A stretch of DNA of 56,275 bases from Rhizoclosmatium globosum. Taxonomy: Eukaryota; Chytridiomycota; Chytridiomycetes; Chytridiales; Chytriomycetaceae. Both the position numbers and the translations under genes were made by a program. Positions 21,385 to 31,556 of the stretch are shown in pieces. The stretch spans positions 1 to 56,275 of the forward strand of contig MCGO01000237.1 of NCBI GenBank assembly GCA_002104985.1, given 5' to 3'. How positions within the stretch are numbered: the stretch's first letter is position 1; every line of letters starts with the position of its first letter. A model generated the notes under the pieces. The model saw only the letters and a list, made by a program, of their open reading frames with translations, did no database searches and was not told where the DNA came from.

Positions 21385-21560
21385 CAGTTATGAGCTCTGT
21401 CCCTTTTTGGCTCCTACTCCGTCCCTATATTTGGCTCCTACTCCGTCCCATTATGAGCTCCCACTCCGTCCCTACATTTGGCTCCTACTCCGTCCCATTA
21501 TGAGCTCCCACTCCGTCCCTACATTTGGCTCCTACTCCGTCCCATTTATGAGCTCCCATT
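21385..21560. repeat. 47-bp minisatellite
   Basis: Units at 21430-21476 and 21477-21523 are identical, with a partial third copy to 21560 and a degenerate partial copy before 21430. Each unit contains two CTCCGTCCC motifs and one GAGCTC. Confidence 0.85.
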
Positions 21561-21964
21561 TGTGAGATATCGCACTCATTCCAATTATCTCTCCTTTGTG
21601 AATAAAACAGTTAAAAGATACGTCTATTTTATCCATTAAAGATTTTTTCAACCTCTATGTAGAATAAACTTATAAGAACTGAAAAACTGGAGAGACATGC
21701 AAATAACTTATTTATTGATCCTTCTTTGTTTCAACCAGTAGAGACTAAGTTCAATGGGGAAAAACGCGCTTGGAAAGTTGAGAGAAGGTTTCCAGATTTC
21801 TAATACATGTAGAGAGTCGTGGATGTCCCAAACCTTTCGAACTGAAAACTCGGAGAATCGCAATATTGTGTACATATCCTTCATTGTTGGCATTAAGAAG
21901 AAATGTATTGATGCATTCTCGATTTGTATACCAGTTAATACTAACTGCGGAAAGGAAAGAAAAG

Positions 21965-22894
21965 ATGGGGAGAAAACCAAAACGTCCCTTCTCATCGAGC
22001 ACACCAAGCTACTCGGCGCTACTTGATGAACCTTGCTTGTCATGTGGATACTTCCAGTCCCTACCAGCCGAGCTGCTTTGGCTGTTTTTTGCTTGGATAC
22101 ATCCATCGATTGTCTTGAAATATCGCAGACTGTCAACTCGCTTTGACAACCTACTGATGCACCCAAGCTTTGCTCGTTTGAATATTGATCGATTCAGTCA
22201 GACCACAGGTTTTAATGAAGGCACTTTGAACTACATGCTGTACGATTCCATCGACATATGGGCTAATCGCACAGGAACCTACTTTGACCATCTTTTGAGT
22301 GTGGCGACAAAGATCCGATGGGGAAAACCTTTTGCTCGTTCGTGCTTGATACCAAATCAATTGGGTAAAGCAACGTTACTCACATATCTCAAACTCAACG
22401 TTGGTTGCTTGCATGGCCGACTTCCTTCCAGTCTATTTCAATTGACTCGCCTCGAATACATGATATTGAATGACAATAATTTGAATGGACCAATTCCCGC
22501 CGAAATTGGACTGCTTTCAAAGTTGGTTCAACTTGATTTGAGCTACAACAGGTTTACCGGGGTTATTCCGGTGGAGCTTGGGAACCTCTCAATGTTGAAG
22601 ACTTTGAGCTTGAGCCATAATCGCCTTCGGGGGAATTTGCCTCGTGAGCTTGGGAATTTGAAAAGCTTGACTGATTTGTATGTGCACTTTAATAGACTCT
22701 GTGGGTCAATCCCCGAAACGATTGGGAACCTCAAGATGCTTCACTTTATGCACTGCGAAAGTAATCTGCTCTCTGGAAACGTACCAAAAAGTATGTTTCA
22801 ACTCGAGCGCGTACAGTTGATCGACCTCAGGAACAATCCTGAGCTGGTGTGTGAATTTATTGAGGAGCATCCAGGATTTCCTCTCAATATGTAG
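21965..22894 (+). CDS. Plant-type leucine-rich-repeat protein with F-box-like N terminus (copy 2)
   Basis: Single-exon paralog of the protein at 19652-20599, 309 residues from the ATG at 21965 (MGRKPKRP...). The F-box-like segment reads FQSLPAELLWLFFAWIHPSIVLKYRRLSTRFDNL. Repeats include LNGPIPAEIGLLSKLVQLDL and FTGVIPVELGNLSMLKTLSL. The C-terminal cap ends EHPGFPLNM, as in copy 1. The two proteins align along their whole length without large gaps, indicating tandem duplication followed by divergence. There is no signal peptide or membrane segment. It converges on the epimerase-like gene with 26 bp between their stop codons. Confidence 0.82.
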   Translation: MGRKPKRPFSSSTPSYSALLDEPCLSCGYFQSLPAELLWLFFAWIHPSIVLKYRRLSTRFDNLLMHPSFARLNIDRFSQTTGFNEGTLNYMLYDSIDIWANRTGTYFDHLLSVATKIRWGKPFARSCLIPNQLGKATLLTYLKLNVGCLHGRLPSSLFQLTRLEYMILNDNNLNGPIPAEIGLLSKLVQLDLSYNRFTGVIPVELGNLSMLKTLSLSHNRLRGNLPRELGNLKSLTDLYVHFNRLCGSIPETIGNLKMLHFMHCESNLLSGNVPKSMFQLERVQLIDLRNNPELVCEFIEEHPGFPLNM

Positions 22895-22920
22895 TCGTAA
22901 TCAATACAATTGCTTTCAAT

Positions 22921-24036
22921 TTACTTTTCGGACATTCTCAATAATCCTTCTTCTCTTGACACGTTTGCCTTATATTCCAGTTCATTGCGAGCTTTAGAGC
23001 CATCGATCGTGAATTCTTGGCCGACAAAACACAAGAGCTCACGATTGATTGGCAACAACTTCTTCACGAACGGAATCCAATCCAAAAGCCAGAGCAGAGT
23101 GTAAAGAAAACTGAATGGAATAGATGCGCTTGGAAATTTGAGGCCAGGTTCCCGAGTTTGAACGTATCTGTTCAGTGAAATCAGTGTTGTGAACGTAATT
23201 TGGACGCAACCAGAACTAACCGCTCAACAAACTCTTCAAATTGAATGTCCTGAGAGTCGATAACGTTGTATGCATGACCTGGGCGGCCATTCTTGGCAGC
23301 GAGAAGGAATGCATCACAAAGATTCTCAATCTACAACCAGAAGAATATTCAGTGCGACCAACCATAAATACACCAAAAACAAGCTACTTACATTCGTCGT
23401 ACTGACAAAGTATCCACTTGGAGTAAATCTCTTCAACTGATTCTCTTTGATTGCCTTGATAAGACCAGGGAGCCACTGAGTATCGCCGATGCCCCAGACA
23501 TGATTAGGTCTCAAAGACACAGTCTCAAACACGCCATCTTGGTTCGCTTCAAGCACCAAATCATCTGCGAGTTTCTTAGTGTACGCATAGCCAGCCCACG
23601 TGGGTGGATCCAGCCTTGAGTTCTCTGCAACACTTCTGATTGGGTGATGCTCGTTGCGCAAGTAGACGGCACACGTCGAACAGTGCACGAATCGCTTCAC
23701 GCCAGCCAACTTTGCCGCCGCGACAATGTTCCGAGTTCCGTCCACGTTCGACTTGATCAGATCGGCCAAGTTCGCACGTGGGTCCGCGTGTGCCGCCAAG
23801 TGGTAAACAGTGGCAACTCCGCGCATTTCTTCGGCGAGGACGGCGGCGTCGACGTGGAGATCGCCGCGAACAAGCCGGATTGTGTCAGCGGCGCTTGGGT
23901 TGATGGCCCGGATTACCTCATCACTTGCGGGTGAACGGGACAGTGCAACGACTGGGATGCCCTTGGAGAGAAGGTGCGCGATGAGGCGGCCGCCAACGAA
24001 CCCGCTGCCTCCTGTAACAAACACTGGAACACTCAT
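22921..24036 (-). CDS. NAD-dependent epimerase/dehydratase, 3-beta-hydroxysteroid dehydrogenase-like
   Basis: Extended short-chain dehydrogenase of 333 residues from three exons (24036-23392, 23330-23221, 23167-22921). The N terminus has the Rossmann signature VFVTGGSGFVGGRLIAHLL. Then come VYHLAAHADPRANLADLIKSNVDGTRNIV, the Ser of HCSTCAVYL, and the catalytic YAYTKKLADDL (YxxxK). The pattern with VSLRPNHVWGIGD and AYNVIDSQDIQFEEF fits the 3-beta-HSD/sterol-4-alpha-carboxylate-3-dehydrogenase-like branch. A hydrophobic segment near the end of exon 3 (SFLYTLLWLLDWIPFV) suggests membrane association. Sterol C-4 demethylation (ERG26-like) is possible, but closely related fungal enzymes of unknown substrate exist. 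Confidence 0.82.
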
Positions 24037-24170
24037 TTTCTTGGAAATTGGAAAATTGAATTTGAAATGGCGGATAAATTGATTCAAACAACAATAAACG
24101 CAAACATATGCAATAGAACAGCAAGAAAAAAATACGCGGTACACGATAGCATTGTTGCCAAGTTGCCAAT

Positions 24171-25739
24171 TCATCTCGTACCGCAAGACCCTCCTTTCTC
24201 CAACACGACATCCCCAATTTGAAAACTGGCACCAGGCGTAACAGGTCTCTCAAGCTTCTCATCTTCATTCTCAGATAACTTCAAGCCAGAAGAAGAAGCA
24301 GCCGCAGCTAAATCTGCAGCAACGATCGGGGAATCAACACGTCGCAACGTCGAACCAGCGCCCAAGCTCTCTTTTCTTTCGCGACGAATCGACGGAGCTG
24401 GAGGCATGGGGATCTGGTCTTGGATACGTGTTTCATATGGGAGAATGGAGATTCCAGCGTTTGGGTATGCTGCAGGCGAAGAATAAGAAACAGGAACTGA
24501 TGATTGATTCGCGGTAAGGGAGCGTGGGATTGTTGAGCGTGAGAGGTTTGGGTTCAACGTTTTGAAAATGTGCGAAGTTTGGGTGTCACAGTGGACGGTG
24601 GACGGGGTTCCGTCGTGGATTGAGTCTTGAGAATCTGGATGAGCGTTAGCATTATTTTAAATTGATTAGTGAGAGAGGATACCTGGTTGACACGGTGAAC
24701 TGATTGACAGACAGTGTCGAGGTTTGTGGTGATTCCCAGCATCTCATCAGAAATCGAGCCAGTTTCTTTGGATTCGGCGACATAGGCCTCAGGCTTAGCG
24801 ACACTACATTCTTGCTAAGGTCAAAAGTGAGCCGCAGTCAGAACGCATTTGTGAGTTTGAAACGCACCTTAAACTTTTCAATCGCTTCATCTCTTTCGCG
24901 TTCCACGTCCAACAATTGATCTCTGACGTAATCAAGAGTATCAGCTAAAGCTCGATTGTCATCCTTGAGCGATTGGAACATGGTGACACATTCCTCTGAC
25001 TCTTCCTTGGTTTTCTGGAGCTCTTCAACGTGCTTCTTTGATGCAAACGCCTCGGTTGAAAGCTATTGCCGAAAAGGAATCAGTCAACCTCAAAACATTG
25101 TTTCAAGATACAAACCTCAGAAACACGTCTCTTCAAATCGACAACCGTTTCCAACATCCCATACTCTTCCTCTTCAATCTCTTCGAGATGATAGACCACG
25201 ATATTTACACGAGCCAAAAGACTAAGCAAATCCGTTCTCTCCACTTCCAATCGATGAATCTCAACCATCAAATATTCCACCTCTTTCTTCAAGTCTCCGT
25301 GCTCAGACTGCAGACGCCGAACCAAATCCAGAAGCTCCATATTCGTCTCATGCAGTTTAACGTTTTCTTTCGCACTGTTGGAACCGAAATCTGTCAAACA
25401 ACCATAGATGACCCGAATACAAGCGACTTACAGCCTCGAATTCTCAGTAAAGGAGTCCTCGCGGTCAGAGAGGGACTGCTCGATATGATCCAAGTGTTTA
25501 AGGTCTTTGTGGAACTGGCTGAATCCAACCTGTCCCGTCTGAGTAGAGTAATAGGTATCCATCATTGCGCCAGTCCTGATTCGCGAAGAAGTTTAGGTAC
25601 GCGACCAAAAAGGTGGGAGGGTTGCTGCGTTTTACGTGTTGTGAAGTTTGTAGTATTCGACCTCCCAATCGACGTTCTTTGGATTCTTACGCGCAAGAGT
25701 TTCTTTCTGGCGGAGGACGGCGGTGTACAGCTCTTCCAT
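24171..25739 (-). CDS. Coiled-coil protein of unknown function
   Basis: I do not recognise a family. From an ATG at 25739 (MEELYTAVLRQKETLARKNP) several short exons join in frame. The junction 25432 to 25374 gives SRL-AKENVKLHETNMELLDLV. Heptad-rich coiled coil extends through LQSEHGDLKKEVEYLMVEIHRLEVERTDLLSL and, after another intron, KKHVEELQKTKEESEECVTMFQSL and LLDVERERDEAIEKFK. The last third is Ser/Pro/Ala-rich and probably disordered, ending at 24171. There is no signal peptide or membrane segment. A cytoskeletal, centrosomal or vesicle-tether role would be typical of the architecture but is not shown. An upstream exon may be missing. Confidence 0.6.
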
Positions 25740-26021
25740 TTGTTGGTGGCGGAGACTGGGGTTGACTTTGAAATATTTGTTTTGACAGGCACTCGATTAT
25801 CAATGCCAAAATCGACGCATTCCATTAACCCTATTGAAGATCGGTCATTCAGTAGTGTCGTATGGCGCGCTTCGTCAATGTCATCAGATTCGCATTAACT
25901 TCCATTTCCATTATCGCCATCTATCTCATTAGCATTGTTAAATGGATAAATGTTTAATTTATTGGAAGAAAGAAAAAGAAGAAATATTGGATAGATACTG
26001 TTCGCTTCTGTTGAACCCAAC

Positions 26022-28942
26022 TTAGTCCTTGAACGTAGTTGTTTCCGGGAACGCAACAGACTTAGAATTGCAGGTAGTAACTTGTGCGGCAATTTCGCGT
26101 TCAACAGCGAGCTTCTGGATACGTTCCTTCATATCTAGAAATTCTTCGAGTATGCCATGAAAATCTTGGTAAGTGAGACGGTACAGCACCGAGTGCATGA
26201 TTGCTTGGACACTAGCAGTTCTCAGGACTTTACATATCAAAGCCACCTCTAATTTTTGGAATGTATGAGTTCTTTGACAGTGTTCAGATATGTATATCAC
26301 AGTACCTCCGAAATAAGCACCATCATACAAGGAAACAACTTTCTTGTCGCCCACATACACGTCGCACTTTCCTGACACAATAAAGTACATATCTGCTGCT
26401 GATTCTCCTTGTTTAGTAATAAAATCTCCTGGTGTGTAGTAGCACGCGTGTAGTTTAGAAGCAATAGCACTGAAGAATATTTCATCCCGTCCATCGTTTT
26501 CCGATCGACGCAGAAAAGTAACTTTCTCAATCAGCCATCGCGTGTTATGCAAAACAATTTCTTGTTTTAAGGAGTCATTCACAGTATTCAGTAAGGTTTC
26601 TTCCTCAAAGAATTTTCCCCGATACTTGATTTCATAATAGCTGAAGAGTTTCTTTTCAATCTCGGGACTCAAGTTTTTCCACTTGACATAATCATTGAGT
26701 TCGTCTATTTTCTGGTTGTATAGCCGTCCGGACGGATTGATTGACATAGTTGTCGAAGATATTGATCCCAAGAAAGTTGCGTACTACCGGTTGACTTAAG
26801 AAGAAGCTTAGACTTCAAAGACTCACCAAAATAGCTGCGGTAACAATAAAAAAAGCGGCGACAATTTGTTCAAGCTCCGTTTGAGGTCTGAAATATGTGA
26901 ATAAGTTCTGGCAGAGTCAATACCAAGGAACTCACGTGAAATTGATCGGAAACATATTTCCTACAGCTTGATAAAAAGTCCAACTATAAAACTCCCAGAT
27001 CGTAGCATTTTCTACGTCTGGCCAAAAAACTGACCACCCAACGAATCCTTTCAAAGAACCAAAGTAATACAATGCACACGCATTAAAGTGCAAAAAGTAA
27101 AACATTCCAACTGTTATCGGGATAATATTACATATTGGTAAACCAATCGCAGCATCTGTTGCAGTTTGCAACTTTTTGTAGAATGCATTTGTTGATAAAA
27201 TACGAGGGAGTCGATAAAAACGAATGGCATGTATAAAAAGTAGCGTCGATCTTCTGTCCCAACTTGTCACTAAAAGCTCTAGTGGAATCTGACAAGTTAT
27301 TTAGATTTTGTAAAAACAGAAACAATACGCACTGTAGCCAGAATATCAAAAGGAATCCTTTTACGAACATTTGAAGAAATCCATGATGGCAGAATTGGAC
27401 GCAAAGACTCGTATTCTGTCAAGTTACAAAGCTCGTTTGATAGACTTGGTTCTGGGGTCAATTGGACCACAATAATATCCAGAGTATATACTATAACTAT
27501 TATGATAGACCATAATTGGAGATTTGTTGCAGGCGTTAAAGGAAAATCGTTACTATAACTCGCAGTGAAGGGAATCTCTCAAGCAAAAATCAAATAGAAC
27601 ACTAAACCAGTTATTTTAGACGATCGTTGATTTAAATTAAGACTACTTTACAAGATATAATAAACTCCCAAGAGCTGATAAAATAGGAGCGAGGGTGAAG
27701 TCCGTTGTGAGCGAAAGTTACATGTTGGAAGTCGGTAATATTGAAATCGTTAAATTTGAGTCCTCGGCCTTTACCATCATATGCCGGAACTAAGAATAGG
27801 ATTGTAAACCAAGAGAGTGTGATATTTTTTCGTGATAAGGTAGGTGGTTTGCGTTTACTTCTGGACATCACACGCTTTATCTTCTTTTCAGAATCTTGGC
27901 TTTGTTTCTCCTCTTCTTTCACTTCGGTAGAATCCGATGCCGTCTCGTCCTTTTCTTCTACATTTACAACCACTTGACATCCACTGCTTTGCAGGGATTC
28001 AGGAACAGGGAAGTTTTTCTTCAAAGAGTCAGGAGGAGACATATAGGGTGGTGTAGCAACTTCAACAATATCGTAGATTTGATCTTGGCAATTTGCTGGA
28101 GAAGTTTGAGGTTGAGATGAGATTGGATAGGCATCTTCTGCGCTTAGTTTGGATGCTGTCGCAGTTGAACGGCGAGACTTACGCATTTTACTCTGAGAAT
28201 CAGATCCACTTCCTGAATCTGTATCAGAATGCTTGAGAATGCTTTGTGAAGGTCCAACAGTCCAAGACATTGGACGAGCCATTGCTTTCGATTTACGTTC
28301 CCGTTTCTGGGCTGAAGGACTGGACGTTTTGACATCTGCAGAAAGAAGGCGAGGATTTTTAGTTGTTAAGCCCTTTGTTCCAGCGATTTTCAAACTGTCA
28401 TCACTATTATCAATGCCTGAAGTCTTTATGTTTGTTGTGCCAACAACCATCTGTTGCAAGAGTGTCAAACTGGCTTCACTAACGTTGGAACTAGTAGGTT
28501 GAGTCTTTGATGTTCCTTGGAAATGTTGATCTCCATTATGTGACGCTTCCACGAAACCACGACTGGCGCGTCTTTTCATTCCGTCACTGAAGATGGGTAT
28601 TGGCTTGCTACCTGATGACGCAACTTTATAGTCTCCGTCGTCCCAATGAATTCCGAGGTCCAAATGAGATTTCTTCAAATCGGCGTTGATTTGTGAAAAT
28701 GTCGATGCAGTTTGGTGATCGGCTAATGAACCAAGAGTATATAATGGACAAGTTTGAGGTGCGGTGTTAGATTCTGCGATATCTATCGGTGCCTTAATAG
28801 ACGGAGCCCACTGGATAGATTTCCCTTGCCTTGAAGATAATTCGGCATTGATCTGTGAAATCAACTTGTCTGTTTGGTGCAGGACTTCATATCGCAAGGA
28901 TATAATGTCAGCCAATATCCCCTCGAAAACGCGTTGAGGCAT
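26022..28942 (-). CDS. Voltage-sensor/cyclic-nucleotide-binding-domain cation channel (CNG/HCN/EAG-like)
   Basis: A six-transmembrane channel. A Ser/Thr-rich cytosolic N terminus of about 380 residues (28942-27800) leads to S1 (HPRSYFISSWEFIISC). S2 follows (LWSIIIVIVYTLDIIVV), then S3 (RIPFDILATVR), S4 with Arg at every third position (IRFYRLPRIL) and S5 (ITVGMFYFLHFNACALYYF). The pore loop is near 26950 (TFYQAVGNMFPINF), then S6, the C-linker (NQKIDELNDYVKWKNLS...KYRGKFFEE) and a cyclic-nucleotide-binding domain. Removing an intron at about 26310-26250 restores the canonical cassette FGEVALI...RTASV, so nucleotide binding looks intact. The S1-S2 exon junction near 27560-27640 is not resolved. 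Chytrids use cGMP-gated K+ channels in zoospore phototaxis, but the ligand and ion here are unknown. Confidence 0.85.
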
Positions 28943-29268
28943 GTTCGATACAAGTGTGCAACTATATGAAAGGGAATCGGAAGTTCTTGAATCACCACGA
29001 AAATCTCTGACAAAAATTGTTAGTAACTGAAATGTAATCTTGTTGTTCTTTTCCAGATAATCACATATTATAATTTCAGGAGATAAAGCAACAAATTCCA
29101 GAAAAGAATATTCTTTTATATGGTGGAAATGACGACGATTAAATTCCCAAACCAGAAACTTTCTCCTTCGCTGAACTCAATGCTTGCTTCGAAAGACAGT
29201 AGTTATCAGTGAAATAATCACGATCAGATTCAAATTTTATATGAATCTTTATTTATGTTGTTCCTAGT
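28943..29268. other. Intergenic, nothing recognised
   Basis: A/T-rich interval between the channel start and the 3' end of the CRAL-TRIO gene. No ORF or repeat of note. Confidence 0.45.
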
Positions 29269-30222
29269 TTATAACCCAGGTATAGTGCCCCCGAGATTGT
29301 GTTCTGTAACCATGCTCAACAAATTCGACACATTCGCCTTAACCCTCTTGAATACTGTAGGCCTTGCAGATTCATCACCGTCATTAAATGCGCGCTTTGT
29401 TGATTTTCCGTGATTCGCCACAACAACCACTTCCATGGCGTCACCCGACGTCTCCACCATTTCAACATCACTAAATTGAATCCGTTGCTCTACCTTTGGA
29501 ATCCCACCCCATTCAGCTTCATAGCGAGCACGAATAAACTCATCCACTTCAGCCGCAACATGCCAATCTTCTCGAGTCCCACCAAACTCCTTGGGTAAAT
29601 ATCGAGAATCGACATACAGCGAAACACGGTCGACAGGAACGGATTCAAAGTCAAGTGCATTCTCATTGAGGATTCCTCTGGATTGTGACCAAACACTCGA
29701 TATTGTAAGCGTCTGGTGAATACACAGAAATCGAAGCGGCGATGGTCTCGCAGGATTCGTACTCGTGAAAAAGGCGTGAAGATTGGGTAGCCAGTGGAGG
29801 GGATCACAGGCAACATGTTGTAAATTGACGAGGACAAGGCAGCCAGTTTCGAGAGGCTGTTGATGAAACCAATAGGCGAAGTACATAAGAACCGTTTCCA
29901 AACTCTGCTGCGAGGTTGACGAGTCTGGAGTGAAGAGGATGAGTCTGTTACCATGGCGATCGAACGAGTTTGGAAGTAGGACTAGCTGCCTTGTCCGTAA
30001 TAATGAGTGAACATATTTGATTGAAACTCTGGCCGATGATGAACCGAGGTTGGATTGGTGCCATTGGGCGAATTCAGTGAGAGAATCAACTGTGGTTTTG
30101 ACACCACAGTCGTTTGCGAGCAACGACCGGGCGATCAAATGAGAGTCTAAGTTCGCAGTGCTTAGAATTGGAGAACAGTCAACCTCAGACTGAAGCTGCG
30201 TCAAAGTGGTGAGGCTCGGCAT
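29269..30222 (-). CDS. CRAL-TRIO-like lipid-binding protein (tandem copy 1)
   Basis: Single-exon protein of 317 residues. The ATG at 30222 is the first in frame (MPSLTTLTQLQSEVDCSP). Residues 20-70 form the CRAL_TRIO_N helices (LIARSLLANDCGVKTTVDSLTEFAQWHQ). The core has LLPNSFDRHGNRLILFTPD and later ESVPVDRVSLYVDSRYLPKEFGGTREDW, where LPxEFGG is the CRAL-TRIO gate signature. The C terminus ends with a basic amphipathic segment (RPTVFKRVKANVSNLLSMV) also seen twice in the next gene. Such proteins carry a hydrophobic ligand (phosphoinositide, tocopherol or retinoid type). The ligand here is not known. Confidence 0.75.
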   Translation of the reverse strand: MPSLTTLTQLQSEVDCSPILSTANLDSHLIARSLLANDCGVKTTVDSLTEFAQWHQSNLGSSSARVSIKYVHSLLRTRQLVLLPNSFDRHGNRLILFTPDSSTSQQSLETVLMYFAYWFHQQPLETGCLVLVNLQHVACDPLHWLPNLHAFFTSTNPARPSPLRFLCIHQTLTISSVWSQSRGILNENALDFESVPVDRVSLYVDSRYLPKEFGGTREDWHVAAEVDEFIRARYEAEWGGIPKVEQRIQFSDVEMVETSGDAMEVVVVANHGKSTKRAFNDGDESARPTVFKRVKANVSNLLSMVTEHNLGGTIPGL

Positions 30223-30373
30223 GGCTCGTTGGAAATTGGTTGTTTGATAGCTCAACCTTGAATTTCTGAATATGTCCTGTCATATGGAAACTCAAAGTGT
30301 GCTAATTTACAATGTATTGATGACGATAGAAAATCGTTAAGAAATCAGCGAAAGTTTTAAACTCGTACACATA

Positions 30374-31438
30374 TTATGATTTTGGTGGGCCACCTTGAAC
30401 GCCTCCAACCACAATATCATGCAAAATAGACAAGCTTGATTTTGCTCTTCTGAAGAAAGTCGGTCTGGCGATCTCTCCGTCTGTTGATGTTTCCTTGGCG
30501 ACTTCCGAAGAACCATCCACGTCCTTATCATTCGAAATGCCATCAAACACACTCTCCTCATCCTCCTTCAGACTATTCAAACTATTCATGCTGTTCAAAC
30601 TGACACGCTTAGGGTTTGTCGGTCCAACAACCATATCCATCAAAATCGAGAGACTTGATTTGGCCCTTCTGAACAGTGTAGGAGGAATTTCAATTTCAGT
30701 TGGATCCTCAGTGCCGCGATACTGCAATCCCTCTGATTGACATCGTTCACGAATGAAATCTTCCACCTCGGCTTCCACGTCCCAATCTTCCCTTGAACCA
30801 CCAAACTCAACAGGAAGATATGCGGGATTCACGAAATCTGGGACCTGCTCTATGCTGATAAATTCGTAAGATAAGGCTTGCTCTTTAATGGTGGCACCGA
30901 AAGCATCAGACTTGTTGTTTAGGCCCAAGAAACGGATATTTGTTGGTCTTGCTGGATCGACAGCATGTGTGTCTAGATGGGATTGGTAGTAGCTTGAATC
31001 GAGGTCTTCATTGCTTCCAAAGTTCTTAAAGTTGACAATGAAGCAGCATCCAATGTCTTGTTTCTGCTGATGGAACCAGTAGCTGATATACATCTGGGTC
31101 AATGTGAGGCTTTCAGGCGAGATTGACGGGTCTGGAGTGAACAGAACAAGTTTGTTGCCTTGGCGATCGAACGAGTTTGGCAGAAGAACTAGTTGGCCAG
31201 TGCGCAAGAACGAGTGGACTTGTTTGATTGAGACTCTGGACGAAGAAGAACCGAGGTGCATTTGGTGCCAATCGATAAAGGTGGTCAGCGAAGAGATGGT
31301 TGCTTCAATGTTGTCATCGTGGACTTGGAGCGAACGAGCGAGAAGCCGCGGATCAAGTTGCGCATCTTTCAAGACGGGCGAGTCGTCGATTCTTGCGAGA
31401 AGTTGCTCAAGGGCAGAGGGGTTGGTTGCCTCGGCCAT
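30374..31438 (-). CDS. CRAL-TRIO-like lipid-binding protein (tandem copy 2)
   Basis: Single-exon paralog of the protein at 29269-30222, 354 residues from the ATG at 31438. It shares SSSRVSIKQVHSFLRTGQL, LLPNSFDRQGNKLVLFTPD and YLPVEFGGSREDW. After the CRAL-TRIO core the protein carries two near-identical C-terminal motifs, FRRAKSSLSILMDMVVG and FRRAKSSLSILHDIVVG, separated by an acidic Ser-rich linker of about 60 residues. These look like amphipathic membrane- or partner-binding helices, possibly regulated by phosphorylation of RRAKSS. The 151-bp gap to copy 1 and the same orientation indicate tandem duplication. Confidence 0.75.
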   Translation of the reverse strand: MAEATNPSALEQLLARIDDSPVLKDAQLDPRLLARSLQVHDDNIEATISSLTTFIDWHQMHLGSSSSRVSIKQVHSFLRTGQLVLLPNSFDRQGNKLVLFTPDPSISPESLTLTQMYISYWFHQQKQDIGCCFIVNFKNFGSNEDLDSSYYQSHLDTHAVDPARPTNIRFLGLNNKSDAFGATIKEQALSYEFISIEQVPDFVNPAYLPVEFGGSREDWDVEAEVEDFIRERCQSEGLQYRGTEDPTEIEIPPTLFRRAKSSLSILMDMVVGPTNPKRVSLNSMNSLNSLKEDEESVFDGISNDKDVDGSSEVAKETSTDGEIARPTFFRRAKSSLSILHDIVVGGVQGGPPKS

Positions 31439-31556
31439 AAGGGGATTAAATTGAGATCAAGTTTTGCTGAGGAACCCCACATTGAATGCGGGTTCGGCAT
31501 AAGATGTTTATTTATCTGTCTGCCATTACTCTCACGTGCCTCACCGGTTTAGTAAC

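Larger units (their letters stand above)
20800..21964. other. Repeat-rich intergenic region between LRR copies
   Basis: About 1.1 kb without a convincing gene. It holds two imperfect direct repeats 126 bp apart and a 47-bp minisatellite (listed separately), plus scattered GAGCT...GTCCC motifs around 21035-21085. The last 200 bp may be the 5' leader of LRR copy 2. Confidence 0.5.

Noticed and set aside
25038..25898. A 286-codon + strand ORF opposite the coiled-coil gene.
   Set aside because: The minus strand has spliced exons with heptad structure and good splice sites. The + frame spans their introns and lacks motifs.
26250..26310. Apparent loss of the conserved Glu in the channel's nucleotide-binding cassette (FGG instead of FGE).
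   Set aside because: The segment is an intron (GTACTG...TTAG on the minus strand). Splicing gives FGEVALI...RTASV, the canonical cassette.
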